Source: Rhabdophis nuchalis (taxonomy: Eukaryota; Chordata; Lepidosauria; Squamata; Natricidae). Taken from it: a stretch of DNA of 64,000 bases. The notes under the pieces are model-generated. The model saw only the letters and a program-made list of their open reading frames with translations. It was not told the origin of the DNA and did not search any database. A program made the position numbers and the translations under genes. The stretch lies in assembly GCA_039707465.1 (NCBI GenBank), contig CM077645.1, forward strand, positions 62,095,850-62,159,849. Reading direction: 5' to 3'. This document shows, in pieces, positions 20,890-30,978 of the stretch (position 1 is its first letter; the number at the start of each line of letters is the position of its first letter).

Positions 20890-21172
20890 CCTTATTTATT
20901 TTATTTTTATTTTTCAAATTTATACCCCGCCCTTCTCCTTGCAGGACCCAGGGCGGCGCACAGGCAATATTAAAAACCATACATAATTACAAAAATACAT
21001 TATTAAAAACTATTAAATTATATCCCGTGCTAAAAACCCTTATAAAACCCTAAGAATTAAAATTTATACGAATAAAAGTCAGAAATGGGGGGTTATGCTA
21101 GGCCGGCTTGTTGGAATAAATACGTTTTGAGACGCTGGCGGAAGAGGCGGAGGTCTGAGGTGGTGCGTAGAT
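20890..21172 (-). mobile_element. L2-type LINE, 3' end
   Basis: Sense (minus) orientation gives the last codons of the L2 protein ([16 protein letters not shown] tail), then the 3' UTR ending in 'gggcggggtataaatttg' and an A-rich tail. Very close in sequence to the tail of the intact copy at 36770, so probably young and strongly 5'-truncated. Confidence 0.85.
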
Positions 21173-21394
21173 CATCATTTCATGAATAATATTTTGGAAC
21201 AGCTACACCTACAAAGTTGTTCACTATCAAATACATTAAACATAATTGGCTATTAATTTATACTGGAGTCTTTACTAGATGATGGTAGACTGAAAAATGA
21301 GAGATGATGTTTTTCCCTTTTCCTCCTACTCTTCCTCTCCCTCCATGGTTAAGATACTTGTTTTCCTTTTTATTGAAGGGATTATAAAGATTCT

Positions 21395-21472
21395 GGGAGT
21401 GTTCCACACATCTCCCTTCGGGGAGAGGGGGCGGTCTAGAAATCCAATAAAATAAAAATAAATAAAAACATC
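21395..21472 (+). mobile_element. LINE 3' terminus, L2/CR1-like
   Basis: The stretch 'cttcggggagagggggcggt' followed by 'ctagaaatccaataaaat' and an (AATAAA)n-type tail matches the short 3' terminus shared by L2-group LINEs. Only the last 80 bases are present. Confidence 0.5.
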
Positions 21473-21607
21473 TAAATTTGCAGCTAGAAACATGTATATC
21501 TAGTCACATGAAAGAATGATCTTTCATGATCAGAAAGCAAAACTGGATTTTAAATATAGAGTAAGGTTGTTTCCTAGGCAGCATTTTTCTTTAGCATCCC
21601 TTTAAGG

Positions 21608-21737
21608 CAGGGGTGTCATCACTGTGTCATCACATGAAGTATCATAACTTCACTAAACCAGATGTTCACTAAACCAGATATGGGCATGGCCAGCACATGA
21701 TGCATCCAGCCTGCAGGCTGCGAGTTTGACACACCTG
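21608..21737. mobile_element. hAT MITE, family C
   Basis: Ends caggggtgtcatcac and gtttgacacacctg are inverted. Flanks ctttaagg (21600-21607) and atttaagg (21738-21745) agree at 7 of 8. The interior has a short tandem 'ttcactaaaccagat' pair. Confidence 0.88.
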
Positions 21738-21745
21738 ATTTAAGG

Positions 21746-22795
21746 TGAGGAGGGAAAAGCAAAGGGAAACCCACTGTCTGGCAGAACCAGGAATGATGGA
21801 TAGCAATGTTCAGGATGCAGGAGGAAGCAGTAACTGAGCTCCATTGACTTAACAAATTGTGTGTGTGTGTGTGTGTGCATGCGTGCGTATCTAAAAGTAG
21901 GTCTGCTAAAAGTAGGTCATATTGAACTCATCACTTGAAGTCCTTCATATTGGAAATGCTAGAGATTTGACCTAGAACTTTCTACATGAAGAATAAATAC
22001 AATCCATAGTTAGAGGTCCTTTTCAAACCATTGTTGGACCTATTTCCTAAGAACTGTTTCCCCCACCCCCAAGTGAAGGACAGTAGTTGCAGCTAGCATT
22101 ATTATCCTTGAAAGGAATCTTTCAACCTTTCTTTTAACTTTATCCACATATTGCAGGGGATGTGAGAAGATTTTGCGTTCCAAGATGTATTGTGCAGACA
22201 ATCTTATAAGCTTTGTGACTGATTTGAGAAGAAATACTTGCATTTAGGGAGTCGCAAATCAAAACATACCACGTTTTAAAAGGAAAAAAACAAAAGCAGT
22301 CAATAAGTTATTTTGTTCTTAAGCAGGTCCACTGTAGCGGAACGGTTGAATTTGTAGCCAAATTGACAGCAGCTTTACAACACATTACTGCTTCCTGGCA
22401 GAAACTAGTAGATTGCTCTAGTTTACTATAAGACCTGCCTCTACAATCTAAAGCTGAAACTTACATTTGATCTGACAGTTGTCTGCTTTTATACCACTTT
22501 AGAGGTTACTTTTATTACTAAAAGCTATATGGAAAAAGCAGGGTAAATTAGTGGACAGAAAAACAGAGGGCAGTAGCAATTATTATTTGCTAAGTTTTCA
22601 TAATTGCACTTCTGGTGCTAAAGATTAAAACATAAAAATAATTTCCTATATCTACTGACATATCAAGTAGAAATGAACTCTGCAAACTGTGCATGTAGGC
22701 AAATTGAAATATCAACAATAATCTCTTAAACAAAAGAGCTGCAACAGAAAATATCACGAAACAAGTAAGCCTACTACCACCTAATGATTAAATTA
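21746..22795. other. Unassigned sequence with a GT microsatellite
   Basis: A GT run lies at about 21858-21877. Nothing else recognised. Confidence 0.5.
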
Positions 22796-23010
22796 TGTTG
22801 TTGTTAGTTGCAAAGTCCTGTTTGACCCACTTCGACCCCATGGGCAATGTTCCTCCAGGCCTTCCTGTCCTCTATCATCCTCTGGAGTCCATTTAAACTC
22901 ATGCCGACTCCATCCAGCCACCTTATTCTCTGTCGTTCCATTATTCTTTTGCCCTCAACTATGACAATGACCAGTTGAAGAAGAGATGCACCACATACAC
23001 ACATTTGCAC
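22796..23010 (-). mobile_element. BovB (RTE clade) LINE, 3' end
   Basis: The minus-strand frame 23010-22804 contains RQRIRWLDGV, MSLNGLQRMIEDRKAWRNI and HGVEVGQTGL. These match the C-terminus of BovB reverse transcriptase proteins (family words RWLDGI, DREAWR, HGVAKSRT). The DNA 'gaccccatgggcaatgttcc' is the same region that forms the tail of ruminant BovB. The 3' end at 22796-22812 is a GTT-rich tail in plus orientation. A 5'-truncated remnant. Confidence 0.85.
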
Positions 23011-23873
23011 ATGCTTCCCCTTTCAGCTCTAGAGGTCATTACTTTATCTTGATCAGGAAACAAAACCTCAGAGAAGTTAGTTGTTTGCTTCTGTTAAGCT
23101 CTATGTCACTTCTTCAAATGGTATAAACCAGCATCTTCCTTGAGTTATAATGCTCAACAGGAATTCAAAGCTAATGTTTTGTAATAGTCATCCATTCTTA
23201 AGTGTTCTCCTGGGTCAAGTAATATGCAATGATGTATTTTCTTTTTTAAAAAAATCTTCAGAGCTTGACTGTTTTATGTTTAAACTGGAAAAGAAAAAGG
23301 GAATTGAGATGTAGTAGAATTTAGAGAGAAATTAAGATAATGAACACTATTCTATGCTAATTTATCTCTTTCCCTCTCCCATTCCCTCCTCATCCCCTTT
23401 GATGAACAAAGCCAACAAAACTACTTGTCCATATCAAATTGAGCAATTGTGACTAATCAAATAAAATATGAAACAACAGCCCCATTTGCTGTAAGAGTTT
23501 GTTGTTTATACTCAGGAATTCTCCAACTGGGACCAGCCCTTGGACCAGGAAATGCCATTGTCAATGCTTTCAGAACTAACAATGCATTTCAAAATCCATC
23601 TGATTGTATTTGATATATTTTAATTGCTCCTTTAAACATTTATACACTGGGTCTTTTTTAAAAAGAATCTTGGTTTTCCTTTTAGCCCATTAACACATAA
23701 TACATATTTCTGTGGGATTAGAATTTTGGGAACATGCTTTCCATTCTGACTCCAACTTGTAGGCCAGAACAGTATGTTGAATTTTTTCAGCTTCTTGTTA
23801 CACTTTTCACATGCAGGGGAATAAGTGGATATAAAGTACCACACTGGTGAAGCCTTAAAATAGTTAAATTTAA
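23011..23873. other. Unassigned AT-rich sequence
   Basis: No gene or repeat recognised. Confidence 0.5.
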
Positions 23874-23874
23874 A

Positions 23875-23969
<95 letters not shown>
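23874..23969. repeat. (ATT)n microsatellite
   Basis: About 31 uninterrupted ATT units, giving a false poly-isoleucine frame. It abuts the 3' end of the minus-strand L2 tail at 23970. Confidence 0.97.
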
Positions 23970-23970
<1 letters not shown>

Positions 23971-24098
23971 TACATTTGTATACCGCCCTTCTCCCTTGCG
24001 GGACTCAGGGCGGTGAACAGGCATCAATAAAAACATACAAAAGACATCGATACATAAAATACTATAAAATTAATAATAATATTAAAAAGGCAAAGCTG
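23970..24098 (-). mobile_element. L2-type LINE 3' UTR
   Basis: Plus-strand 'tgtataccgcccttctccct' and 'gggactcagggcggtgaaca' is the reverse of the common L2 3' terminus. The element's 3' end leads directly into the ATT array. Confidence 0.8.
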
Positions 24099-24106
24099 GC
24101 TAGAGA

Positions 24107-24162
24107 ATTCTAGGAGCTGAAGTCCTTCAGATTTAAAGTTGCAAAGGTTGGAGACCCCTGCT
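24107..24162. mobile_element. Half of a family F hAT MITE
   Basis: 'gaagtccttcagatttaaag' and 'gttgcaaaggttggagaccc' are identical to the right half of the element at 13477-13579. The left half is missing. Confidence 0.75.
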
Positions 24163-25248
24163 GTATACTATAGATGTTGCTAGAAAATTCAGATAATACT
24201 GCATTGTATGAAGCATTCACATATTCATCAGAATCTGCAAGAGGAAAACAAGCTTAGTATTAAAAAAGTTCAAATAAACAAATTTGAATGAAATCACATA
24301 AAGTGGGCCTTACACGTTTTCTAAACTGAGTAGTAGTTTAGATGAAAAGCTATCTAGTTTGCTTATAGAAAAGCAGTAAATTGCACAAAAAAAACACCAG
24401 GATTTAATAATTGTCCTATATCTTTCTGTCAGTTTTTTTTTGCAAAGCACTGAAAAACATATGCCTGCTTTCAGAAGATTTGACAAATGTCCTTAGGTGC
24501 AATTAAATATGTATACCATGAATTCCATAAAACTATTAAATATACCCATTGAGAATTGTGTCCTTGATAGATTTTACTCTTCCCACCACTTTGAAGAATG
24601 GTTTAAACAAGTTAAAGTGCTACAATGCCATGCACAGGACCTGCAGTAACAAGAGAGTATGGTAGCATTTTCAATTACCGGTATTAGTCTTTTCTTCAAA
24701 GCAGCCTTTCTGTACAGTTCTAACTTCAGAGCCTAGTGTTTTATTTCTAAATATTTGGAAACAGAAATCAATCCCTAATTAATGCTAACAACTTAGGGCT
24801 TAGCAATAGTCTGGTTGAGGCAAATATGCTTCTTAGTTTTAAGAATTATGCTTGTAACTTAACTGCATAGCGAGGACTGAAGAAAATAAAAGAGGCTAAC
24901 AGGCCTGCTGGCAACCTAGTCCACTCCTTTGTTAAAGGGAGCAGCAATTTGAAAGGTCAGATTGCTGCAAATGTATTCATGATTTCTAAGCCTTGAATAA
25001 ATGGATACAATAAGAATTGTTTTAACAGCATTTCTGCTAAACGTATTCGGAGGAAACATTTAACAATCATGTCATAACCATGAAACATTGCACAAGAAAG
25101 AAGTATGATTCCAAGTAAATGTGACAAAGTTTTTATATATTTCCTTACTATTTTCTTTTAATTTTAAGATTTTCTCTATTTCTCCTTCCTTCCTACCTCC
25201 TCTTTACATTTCTATAAACAATGATATATCTCCACCTCTAGTTATTTT
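24163..25248. other. Unassigned AT-rich sequence
   Basis: No gene or repeat family recognised. Confidence 0.5.
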
Positions 25249-25249
25249 G

Positions 25250-25425
25250 AATCAATTTTGACTCTAGCGACAAGTCCCTGCAGGTTTTTTCCCTGCATTT
25301 TCAGTAATTTGCCATTGCTTGCTTCTTAAGGCTGGGAGAGAGTAACTGACCTGAAGACACCCAGCAAGCGCTCATGCCTAAGGCAGAACTATAATTTAGC
25401 TTTCCTGCTCTAGTCCAGCATATAC
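25250..25425 (-). mobile_element. tRNA-derived SINE (Sauria-like), head truncated
   Basis: In minus orientation the sequence reads 'tgctggactagagcagg', 'gttctgccttaggcatgagc', 'cttgctgggtg' and 'agtcaaaattgattc'. This follows a squamate SINE with a tRNA-related head and a BovB-like 3' tail. The box A end is eroded. Confidence 0.6.
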
Positions 25426-25429
25426 ATGC

Positions 25430-26416
25430 ATGTAGCACAGACAGAGGAAGCCATTTCTGTTATAATCCATATGTTAGCATGTGAAAAAGCTGTTTCTACA
25501 CCCACTTGCTATAGAAACATACAAGAATGAAATAAGTTACTGTTGGAAATAGATATAATGCTTCTAATGTTAACTGGATACAGTGTGTTTTATTTATTGC
25601 AATAAAGCTCCAATGAAAAATGGAGCAACTTCTTGCTGCATGGATCTTTCCAGATATTGGTAAATTCTAGAATTATTTGTAGCTACTTAAAAATGGAATA
25701 CGAAAGAAAATATTCCAGGATGGAGTAGCCTTGTTTAGCGTTCCGGTCATCCATGCTCCTTTTTGGGATGGTCCATTCCATGTACCCCAACTATTCCTTA
25801 TATAGGAAATTTATTAAATGGAGGAACACAATGCCTCTTCAGGCATTTCCATGAGCAAACTCGGCCTGGAATCCATTTATTTTATCCCCTCCACCTTCCC
25901 TTACAAAACCCTGTCCTTTCAGTCAGAAACTTTATTGCATTTAATAGCCAGTCTAGCAGAAAACTTTCCAATTCCTCTGAGGAATCCATCCATTTTTCAG
26001 CACGGCTCCCACTTCTGTTTAATTGAATGTGAAAAAACAGCTTCTTTAAACCCTGTCATGCAACACAGCAAAATGTACAATGGGAAGGGCCTATCTACAT
26101 AAAGAAGGTATAGGAAGCGAGCCTACAATGTTTTTATTTATACTATAGTCATCGTGTGTGACTTTCCTTATATAATTACCGTACTGAAAAAAATTCCTAC
26201 CATAAATGTTAGTGGCTTTGAAATGAATATGTTTTTCCACATTCTTAAAAAAACATAACATTAAAAAAAGCATTAAATCTCTCTTTTCCTAGAATGTTTC
26301 TAGCTATATTGGAAATAGGCATTTGTGTAATTTTTCAGTTATTTCCTGGCAATGGATTTGCTGTAGCAATTTATTTTCTTATTAGCAATACTGGCAAATA
26401 TCATTTCATTCTTGGA
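25430..26416. other. Unassigned sequence
   Basis: No gene recognised. Frames at 25763-26102 overlap in two registers and have no motif. Confidence 0.5.
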
Positions 26417-26417
26417 T

Positions 26418-28131
26418 TCCAAGATGGCGGCGCGCTTAGACGCTGCGGCTTTGAGAATAACTCAAGACAGGTGTGGCAGGGACTACAACACCTAACCAAC
26501 TATAAGGGCAATACAAAAAAAATAGCCAATGCTGATGCCCTGCTAGTAGAGGAGCTAAATAGCTTCTTCGCCCGCTTTGAGGTAAAAAGATCAGTCTCTG
26601 TGGCTTTAGCCCAAAGGCCCTGTAACATCCAGCCACTCACCCTGGATGAACATCAAGTGAGAGCTGAGCTGAAGGCTGTAAATCCCAACAAAGCTGCAGG
26701 TCCAGACGGGTGTTGAGGAAAGTGATAAAAACCTGTGCTGACCAATTAGCAGGGGTTCTGACAAGGATTTTTAATCTCTCCCTGCAACAGGCTAGAGTCC
26801 ATCATGCTTGAAAGCAGCCACCATTATCCCAGTTCCAAAGACAGCAGCCATAAGAAGCTTGAATGACTATAGACCCATTGCACTGACATCTATAGTGATG
26901 AAGTGCTTTGAGAGACTGGTCCTACAACATCTCAGGTCCTGTCTTCCACCAAATTTTGATCAACACCAGTTTGCGTATAGAAACAACAGGTCGACAGGGG
27001 ATGCCATCACCACTGCTCTACATATCGCACTGAGCTACCTTGAGAAATCTGGGAATTACGTCAGAATGCTTTTTATAGACTATAGCTCGGCCTTTAACAC
27101 CAGGCATTCTCATTGAAAAGTTGACTGACCTGAATTTCCCTCCCCTCACTTGTGAATGGATCAAAGACTTCCTGACCGATCGTCCACAAACAGTAAGGGT
27201 TGGGTCCTTTACATCTTCCACGCTGAACACAGGCTCCCCTCAGAGCTATGTGCTCAGCCCCTACATCTACTCACTGTATACATATGACTGCATATCCTCT
27301 GATCCATCCAACATCATAATAAAGTTTGCAGATAACACAACGGTGGTGGGTCTCATAACTGGAGGGGACGAATCAGCATACAAGGAAGAAATCCAGAAGG
27401 TATTCGCATGGTGCTCAAGAAACAACTTACATATAAATACTAGCAAGACAAAGGATATGGTGCTAGATTTCCAGAAGCACAGAGAGGAATCTGCCCCACT
27501 GTATATTGAGGGGGGGTTGTGTGGAGAGGATTTCCTCTTTTAAATTCTTAGGAGTGCTTATTAGCCAAGATCTCACCTGGAAAAACAACACATCTCTGGT
27601 GATTGGAAAAACCCAACAGAAACTTCATTTCCTTAGAGTCCTACAGAAAAATCAGGTGGAATGACATCTTTCTATCAGTCCACCATAGAAAGTCCTCACA
27701 TATTGTATCACAGTGTGGTATCTGGTTTAACAGTTGCAGAGAGGAAGGCACTACAGAGAGTGATCAATTCGGCACAAGAAACCTTCGGTTGCCCTCTGAC
27801 ATCACTGGATAACATCGCCAGATCTCGCTGCTTTAGCAGAGTAAGGAAGATTCTCATAGATTATTCACACCCTGGTTGGTATCTCTTTGCACTTCTACCA
27901 TCAAGCAGAAGATATCAAAGTATAGCCAGCCAAACAAACAGGTTTAAAGGTAGCTTCTATCCATGGGCTGTGAGACTTTTAAACTCAACCACAATCACTC
28001 CATGCACATGCTAGTTTTTTCTTTTTTCTTTTCTCTCTTTTTTTTGTTTCTGTTATAATTTTGCACCAGTGAAGTTAAAACCAATTTCATTGTAATTTTA
28101 GTACAATGACAAGATTATTATTATTATTAAA
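26418..28131 (+). mobile_element. Rex1/Babar-like LINE, internally deleted
   Basis: The start 'aagatggcggcgcgcttaga' looks like a LINE 5' end. It jumps within about 40 bases to the linker before reverse transcriptase, so the 5' UTR remainder and endonuclease are absent. The end carries 'aatttcattgtaatttta' and 'gtacaatgaca', then an ATT run, as in Rex1/Babar-group 3' tails common in fish. The group assignment is from memory of the protein style. Confidence 0.65.
26540..28014 (+). pseudogene. Rex1/Babar-like reverse transcriptase, broken
   Basis: Coding sense is split over several frames. Frame to 26716 ends in NPNKAAGPDGC at a stop. Frame 26808-27116 has [31 protein letters not shown] and the catalytic [11 protein letters not shown]. 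Frame 27121-27543 has the PQG-equivalent SPQSYVLSPYIYSLYTYDC (second-shell Gly changed) and the catalytic motif as FADNTTVV, with the second aspartate replaced by asparagine. Frame 27661-28014 has the C-terminal ALQRVINSAQETFG and DYSHPGW words. The catalytic change plus stops and frameshifts show a dead copy. Confidence 0.75.
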
Positions 28132-28514
28132 AAGTAGTATTGTACGTATCTTTCCCTATTGTTAAAAACAAGTTGTAATACATCATGTATTTTGTCCTTA
28201 CCAGAAAATTCTAAACTAGAGATAATATTGAGAAAATTTCAGGAGACATATATTAGTGGCAAGCATTTCAGGACTCTGATAGCACCTTTTCTGACTAACA
28301 AACTTTTAATGAACAATTTTTAAAAAATACACTATTTTTAAAACAGATATGCTAGCCTAAGATATGATGACAAATTGTACCTCTTTGTGTAGATCAGCAG
28401 GCAGCGAAATAGTGCAGGCATTTCTTGTTCCTTATTTTCACAAAGGTTAGGCCAATTATATTAATGACTAGTACTAGTCAAGTAACAGAAAGAAAATGGA
28501 TGAGGGTTGCTAGC
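28132..28514. other. Unassigned sequence
   Basis: Nothing recognised. Confidence 0.5.
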
Positions 28515-28964
28515 TACTGTATATTTTGGAGTATAAGATGCACTTTTTTTCCTCAAAAAAGAGGCTGAAAAGGGAGGGCAGAAATTAGCAAAAATTAGCA
28601 AAAAACAGGCCGTTTTTGCCCTCCCAGCCCCCAGCAGCACTCTATACGATTTTTTGACAAAAAATGGGCCAGTTTTTGCTTGTTTTTTCCCCTCTTCAGC
28701 ACTCTGCAAGCCCCCCCCCCAAAGCTATTTATGCCTTTAAAAAAAAAAAACACAACCCAGACTTGTTTTCACGAAAAACAGGCCATTTTGGAAAGTTTGC
28801 AGAATGCAAAAACTTTTTTTTTCTTTCGGAAAGCTATTTAACTGATAGATGAGAATTACATTGATCAAGTGGTGTGCCAGCAGAAACAAAGTCTTAGGGT
28901 GCTACAGATTGTCAGTGATTTCTTCTCCAGCACATAGATAAATACACCTGGAAACATCTATCTA

Positions 28965-29240
28965 CCTACCTACTCTCTCTCTCTCCCTCCCTACCTACTG
29001 GATCTCTCTCTCTCTCTTTCTATTTCTACCTACCTACCTACCTACCTACCTACCTCTCTTTCCCTACCTACCCACTGTATTTCTTTCTCTCTCCATCTCT
29101 TTCTCTCTCTCTCTCTCTCTCTCTGTCCCTCCCTTTACCTACCTACCTACCTACCTACCTACTCTCTCTACCTACCTACCTACTGTATTTTTCTCTTTCT
29201 TTCTCTCCCTCTCTATCCCTCTATCTTTTTTAAAAAAAAA
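28965..29240. repeat. (CTAC)n/(CT)n compound microsatellite inside the TIR element
   Basis: Alternating CTAC and CT-rich runs. The same tract in reverse (GTAG/GA) occurs at 44281-44530 in the second copy, so it is part of the transposon family. Confidence 0.9.
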
Positions 29241-29780
29241 TTGCCTCTTCAAAACCTTGGTGCGTCTTTTTTTTTCTGCTGCCAGCCAGGCTGAACGGAC
29301 TGGGAGGGGGGTGTTTATTTTTTTTAAAAAAAACCCTCGGATTTAAGCGGCACGTTAAAATGGCTTCTCTGCAAAGAGAAAGCGGAAACTTTCACTCCGG
29401 ACGGTCTTTAACAAGGGAAAGTGGAATGTGACTTTCTGCAACATTGTTTCTAGGTCTGGCTGAGTAAAAAGAAATTCTTATTTTGCTACTCTCTCCCTCT
29501 GGCTCTGAGATGGGCGGTGGAAGTGGCTTCTCTTTGTCCCTGCCTGACTATTTCAACTAAGGAAAATTTCCAGCGTCTCTTTGAAAGCAGGACTCTCTCT
29601 GGATTTTTGAAAAAAAAAATTCTCTTGATGGATTTGTGATTTCTTCTTTGGAATACCTTCGTTATTACTATTTGCTGATTTGGGAAATTGTGTCTCTTTT
29701 GGTTTCTGAATTGTTTGCAACTTTACAGCCCTGAACTGAACTGAGCTCCTGATCTGCCCCACCAGCCCCACCCGGAAAAC

Positions 29781-29790
29781 GCCATCTTGG
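29781..29790 (-). promoter_or_regulatory. YY1-like site and strong start context
   Basis: gccatcttgg is a match to the YY1 core (AAGATGGC on the other strand), found in the 5' UTR 25 bases before the ORF1 start. The start codon lies in aaccatggc, a strong translation context. In mammalian L1 a YY1 site helps position transcription start, but there it lies at the very 5' end, so its role here is uncertain. Confidence 0.4.
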
Positions 29791-29814
29791 TGGCACTGAC
29801 TCTAACTTTTAACC

Positions 29815-30663
29815 ATGGCACAAGAAGCAGCACTTGTAAATTTGGAACAAAGGATGGCTTCTCTTGAAACCTCTATGCAAACTTTGATATCAGAAATAAA
29901 GGCCCAGAGGGCTGAAAATAGTACTTTCAAAAAGGAGCTATTGGATACCCGGAAGCAAGTGTTGGAGAATACACAGAAGAATGAAGAATTGGAAGGAGGG
30001 TTGGAGGGGGCTAAGGGAGAGATTAAAAATGTTTCTAATGAGGTGGGGGAAATAAATGGGCATGTGTCTAGGATAGATATGGAAAGAATGACATATTTTT
30101 TGAGATTTCAGAATGTTCTTGAGGAATCTGGTGAATGCCTGCCTGATCTTATGAGTACAATTTTAGCAGACTATTTACAAAAACCTAAGGATGAGATCAG
30201 GGGGGACATTGACCTAGCCTATAGAATTAATTCTGCATATGCCAGGATGAATGAAGTGCCTAGAGAGATACATGTGAAATTTGTTAGAAGGTCAACCAGA
30301 GAGGAAATCCTGAAAGCGCAGAGAGAGAAACCTTTAACTTATCAACGAGAAACGGTCACTATCTTGAAGCAGATCCCTAGAAAAATTAGAGATTCAAGAA
30401 GGAAATTTTCCTTCTTGTCTAAAACCTTGTTTGATCACGGGATTTGGTTCAAGTGGATGACACCTGAAGGGATGCTGGTGTTCTGGGAAGGAGGAAGAGT
30501 GAGGATTAAAACAGTTGCTGAGGCGGAAGCCTTTCTTAAAAAACATTCCTCTGCCCTGGGGGAAGATCCAGGGGGGACGGAGGGGGCCACGGCCCCGCCC
30601 GTGGGGGGCCAGGGAGGAGAGAAAGAAGATGCAATAGCCAAAAGACTTAGATCAAAAAAATAA
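29815..30663 (+). CDS. L1-type ORF1 protein (nucleic-acid chaperone), intact
   Basis: The 282-residue frame has no disruption. Residues about 7-88 are a heptad-rich coiled coil (LEQRMASLETSM, LISEIKA) that would make trimers. Residues about 92-180 are an RRM-like domain starting YFLRFQN, with RGDIDLAYRINSAYA in the middle. Residues about 181-245 are the C-terminal domain (ILKQIPRKIR, FWEGGRVRIKTVAEAEAFL). A Gly-rich acidic stretch and a basic tail, KRLRSKK, close the protein. This is the layout of L1 ORF1p (transposase_22 family), which binds element RNA in ribonucleoprotein particles in the cytoplasm. The ATG in aaccatggc is the first good start. The open frame suggests a young insertion or selection on ORF1. 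Confidence 0.9.
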   Translation: MAQEAALVNLEQRMASLETSMQTLISEIKAQRAENSTFKKELLDTRKQVLENTQKNEELEGGLEGAKGEIKNVSNEVGEINGHVSRIDMERMTYFLRFQNVLEESGECLPDLMSTILADYLQKPKDEIRGDIDLAYRINSAYARMNEVPREIHVKFVRRSTREEILKAQREKPLTYQRETVTILKQIPRKIRDSRRKFSFLSKTLFDHGIWFKWMTPEGMLVFWEGGRVRIKTVAEAEAFLKKHSSALGEDPGGTEGATAPPVGGQGGEKEDAIAKRLRSKK

Positions 30664-30914
30664 CTTTGCCTTGATTTTTCTTGAACAATTTTGCATAATA
30701 CTTCTATCCGGACTTTTTGTAAATGTCTGACAGCATGAAAGGGAGAATTTAGGTAAATGTACTTGCTTTCATCTTGTAGTGGTATGGAAAATGTTTTCTA
30801 TGTTAACTTTTTTAATGTGTATTTTGAGGTCTCGGAAGGTCCGACGACTCTGACGTGAATGCTCTCAAAATTTCTTTGTAACCATTACCCTATCCTGTTA
30901 AAAAATGTAAAACC

Positions 30915-30920
30915 AATAAA
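30915..30920 (+). promoter_or_regulatory. Polyadenylation signal of the half-L1
   Basis: aataaa lies about 15 bases before the A tail. The same signal within 'caataaaactttttcaata' is present, reversed, in the second copy near 57630-57650. Confidence 0.7.
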
Positions 30921-30978
30921 ACTTTTTCAATATAAAAAAAAAAACCTTGGTGCGTCTTATACTCTTAAAAATACGGTA

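Larger units (their letters stand above)
29269..30940 (+). mobile_element. ORF1-only L1-type retrotransposon (half-L1), apparently full length
   Basis: The insertion is bounded by a perfect direct repeat, aaaaccttggtgcgtctt, at 29251-29268 and 30941-30958, taken from the host TIR transposon. In order it has a 5' UTR of about 545 bp (GC-rich start, then pyrimidine-rich), an intact ORF1 (29815-30663), a 3' UTR of about 250 bp with aataaa at 30915-30920, and a short A tail. There is no ORF2 or any trace of one. The copy at 57630-58534 has the same ORF1-to-3'UTR junction. It would depend on ORF2p from an autonomous L1, such as the family at 36354-44280. Confidence 0.85.
28517..30976. mobile_element. 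TA-flanked TIR transposon, copy 1, carrying an inserted retroelement
   Basis: The left end 'ctgtatattttggagtataa' (28517) and the right end, whose reverse complement starts 'ccgtatttttaagagtataa', form inverted repeats of about 28 bp that continue with AGAYGCACC. TA lies outside both (28515-28516, 30977-30978). Without the insert at 29269-30940 the element is about 0.77 kb. Its body shares 'cacctggaaacatcta' and a (CTAC)n tract with the copy at 36270-45542, which is in the opposite orientation. No transposase is encoded. TA duplication suggests Tc1/mariner, but I cannot name the family. Confidence 0.8.

Noticed and set aside
23632..24036. 134-codon frame with poly-isoleucine
   Set aside because: Translation of the ATT microsatellite and the L2 tail.
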